A stretch of DNA of 5,411 bases, taken from assembly GCA_027322375.1 (NCBI GenBank), contig DAHVRS010000386.1, positions 1 to 5,411 on the forward strand, written 5' to 3'. The DNA is from Brachybacterium sp. Lineage in GTDB: Bacteria > Actinomycetota > Actinomycetes > Actinomycetales > Dermabacteraceae. The translations under genes were made by a program, and so were the position numbers. The notes below the pieces were generated by a model. That model was not told the DNA's origin and did no database searches. It was given only the letters and a program-made list of their open reading frames with translations. Positions 5,046-5,411 of this stretch are shown one piece after another (the first letter of the stretch is position 1; each line of letters opens with the position of its first letter).

Positions 5046-5411
5046 ATGTCCCGTGTCGTCGGAATCGACCTCGGCACCACCAACTCCGCCGTCGCCGTCC
5101 TCGAGGGTGGCCAGCCCACCGTCATCGCGAACGCTGAGGGCTCCCGCACCACCCCGTCGGTCGTCGCCTTCTCCAAGCAGGGCGAGGTCCTCGTCGGCGA
5201 GGTCGCCAAGCGCCAGGCCGTCACCAACGTCGACCGCACCATCTCCTCCGTCAAGCGCCACATGGGCACCGACTGGACGCAGCAGATCGACGACAAGAAG
5301 TACACCCCGCAGGAGATCTCCGCGCGCACCCTCGGCAAGCTCAAGAAGGACGCTGAGTCCTACCTGGGCGAGACCGTGACCGACGCGGTCATCACCGTCC
5401 CCGCCTACTTC
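5046..5411 (+). CDS. dnaK: Molecular chaperone DnaK (Hsp70), N-terminal part
   Basis: The gene runs off the right edge; 122 codons are visible of the roughly 610-620 expected. The N-terminus [16 protein letters not shown] (3-18) is the phosphate-1 loop of the Hsp70 ATPase domain. It is followed by [11 protein letters not shown] (32-42), [12 protein letters not shown] (50-61), a shortened SVKRHMG (68-74) and [10 protein letters not shown] (113-122), the start of the conserved TVPAYF-D segment. The ATG at 5046 has a modest AGG five bases upstream. DnaK is an ATP-driven chaperone of the cytoplasm that refolds clients with DnaJ and GrpE. In actinobacteria it usually heads a dnaK-grpE-dnaJ-hspR operon, in which HspR binds HAIR sites with DnaK as co-repressor. 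The two HAIR sites upstream fit this; the rest of the operon is beyond the window. Confidence 0.97.
   Translation, partial: MSRVVGIDLGTTNSAVAVLEGGQPTVIANAEGSRTTPSVVAFSKQGEVLVGEVAKRQAVTNVDRTISSVKRHMGTDWTQQIDDKKYTPQEISARTLGKLKKDAESYLGETVTDAVITVPAYF

Noticed and set aside
4061..5137. 358-codon plus-strand open frame opposite the membrane protein and entering dnaK
   Set aside because: It runs antisense through a gene and through the HspR operators and leader, then out of frame into dnaK, with no domain similarity.

Overview
The window is GC-rich, gene-dense bacterial chromosome. Very high GC at third codon positions, frequent 4-nt start/stop overlaps, and a dnaK gene preceded by HAIR-type (HspR) inverted repeats rather than CIRCE elements all point to an actinobacterium (Actinomycetota). 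A Micrococcales genus such as Brachybacterium is a plausible guess from the feel of the proteins, but nothing here proves it.

Left part, plus strand (1-1268). The window opens with the last 29 codons of a GNAT-type acetyltransferase. A small FmdB-type zinc-ribbon protein follows, then a formamidase/acetamidase gene (fmdA) that is broken. Its N-terminal 109 codons and its C-terminal 89 codons are both well preserved but lie in different frames and abut directly at about 930-933. About 200 residues of the middle of the enzyme are absent, so this is a pseudogene made by an internal deletion of roughly 0.6 kb. A very strong imperfect hairpin (1224-1268) follows and probably ends the fmd transcription unit.

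Middle, plus strand (1304-2592). Two translationally coupled genes: a small P-loop kinase-like ATPase of unknown substrate and an AlkD-superfamily DNA alkylation repair protein. They share an ATGA overlap. The pair ends in a 45-bp convergent gap.

Right-centre, minus strand (4765 down to 2638). A compact three-gene operon: an unrecognised two-TM membrane protein, a MmcQ/YjbR-family protein, and a membrane-anchored endonuclease/exonuclease/phosphatase-family enzyme. The gaps are 11 nt and then a 4-nt overlap.

Right end (4766-5411). A divergent intergenic region carries two HspR operators (HAIR), a small perfect palindrome and a candidate SigA-like promoter. After a structured leader comes the first 122 codons of dnaK, which runs off the window. 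The region suggests HspR repression of dnaK. Whether the first HAIR copy also controls the minus-strand operon is an open question.

I found no tRNA, rRNA, CRISPR array, insertion sequence or phage module. The region looks like ordinary core/housekeeping chromosome with one decayed metabolic locus. I see no convincing case for a wholly new system; the most noteworthy items are the deleted fmdA with its orphaned fmdB partner and the architecture of the dnaK/minus-operon intergenic region.
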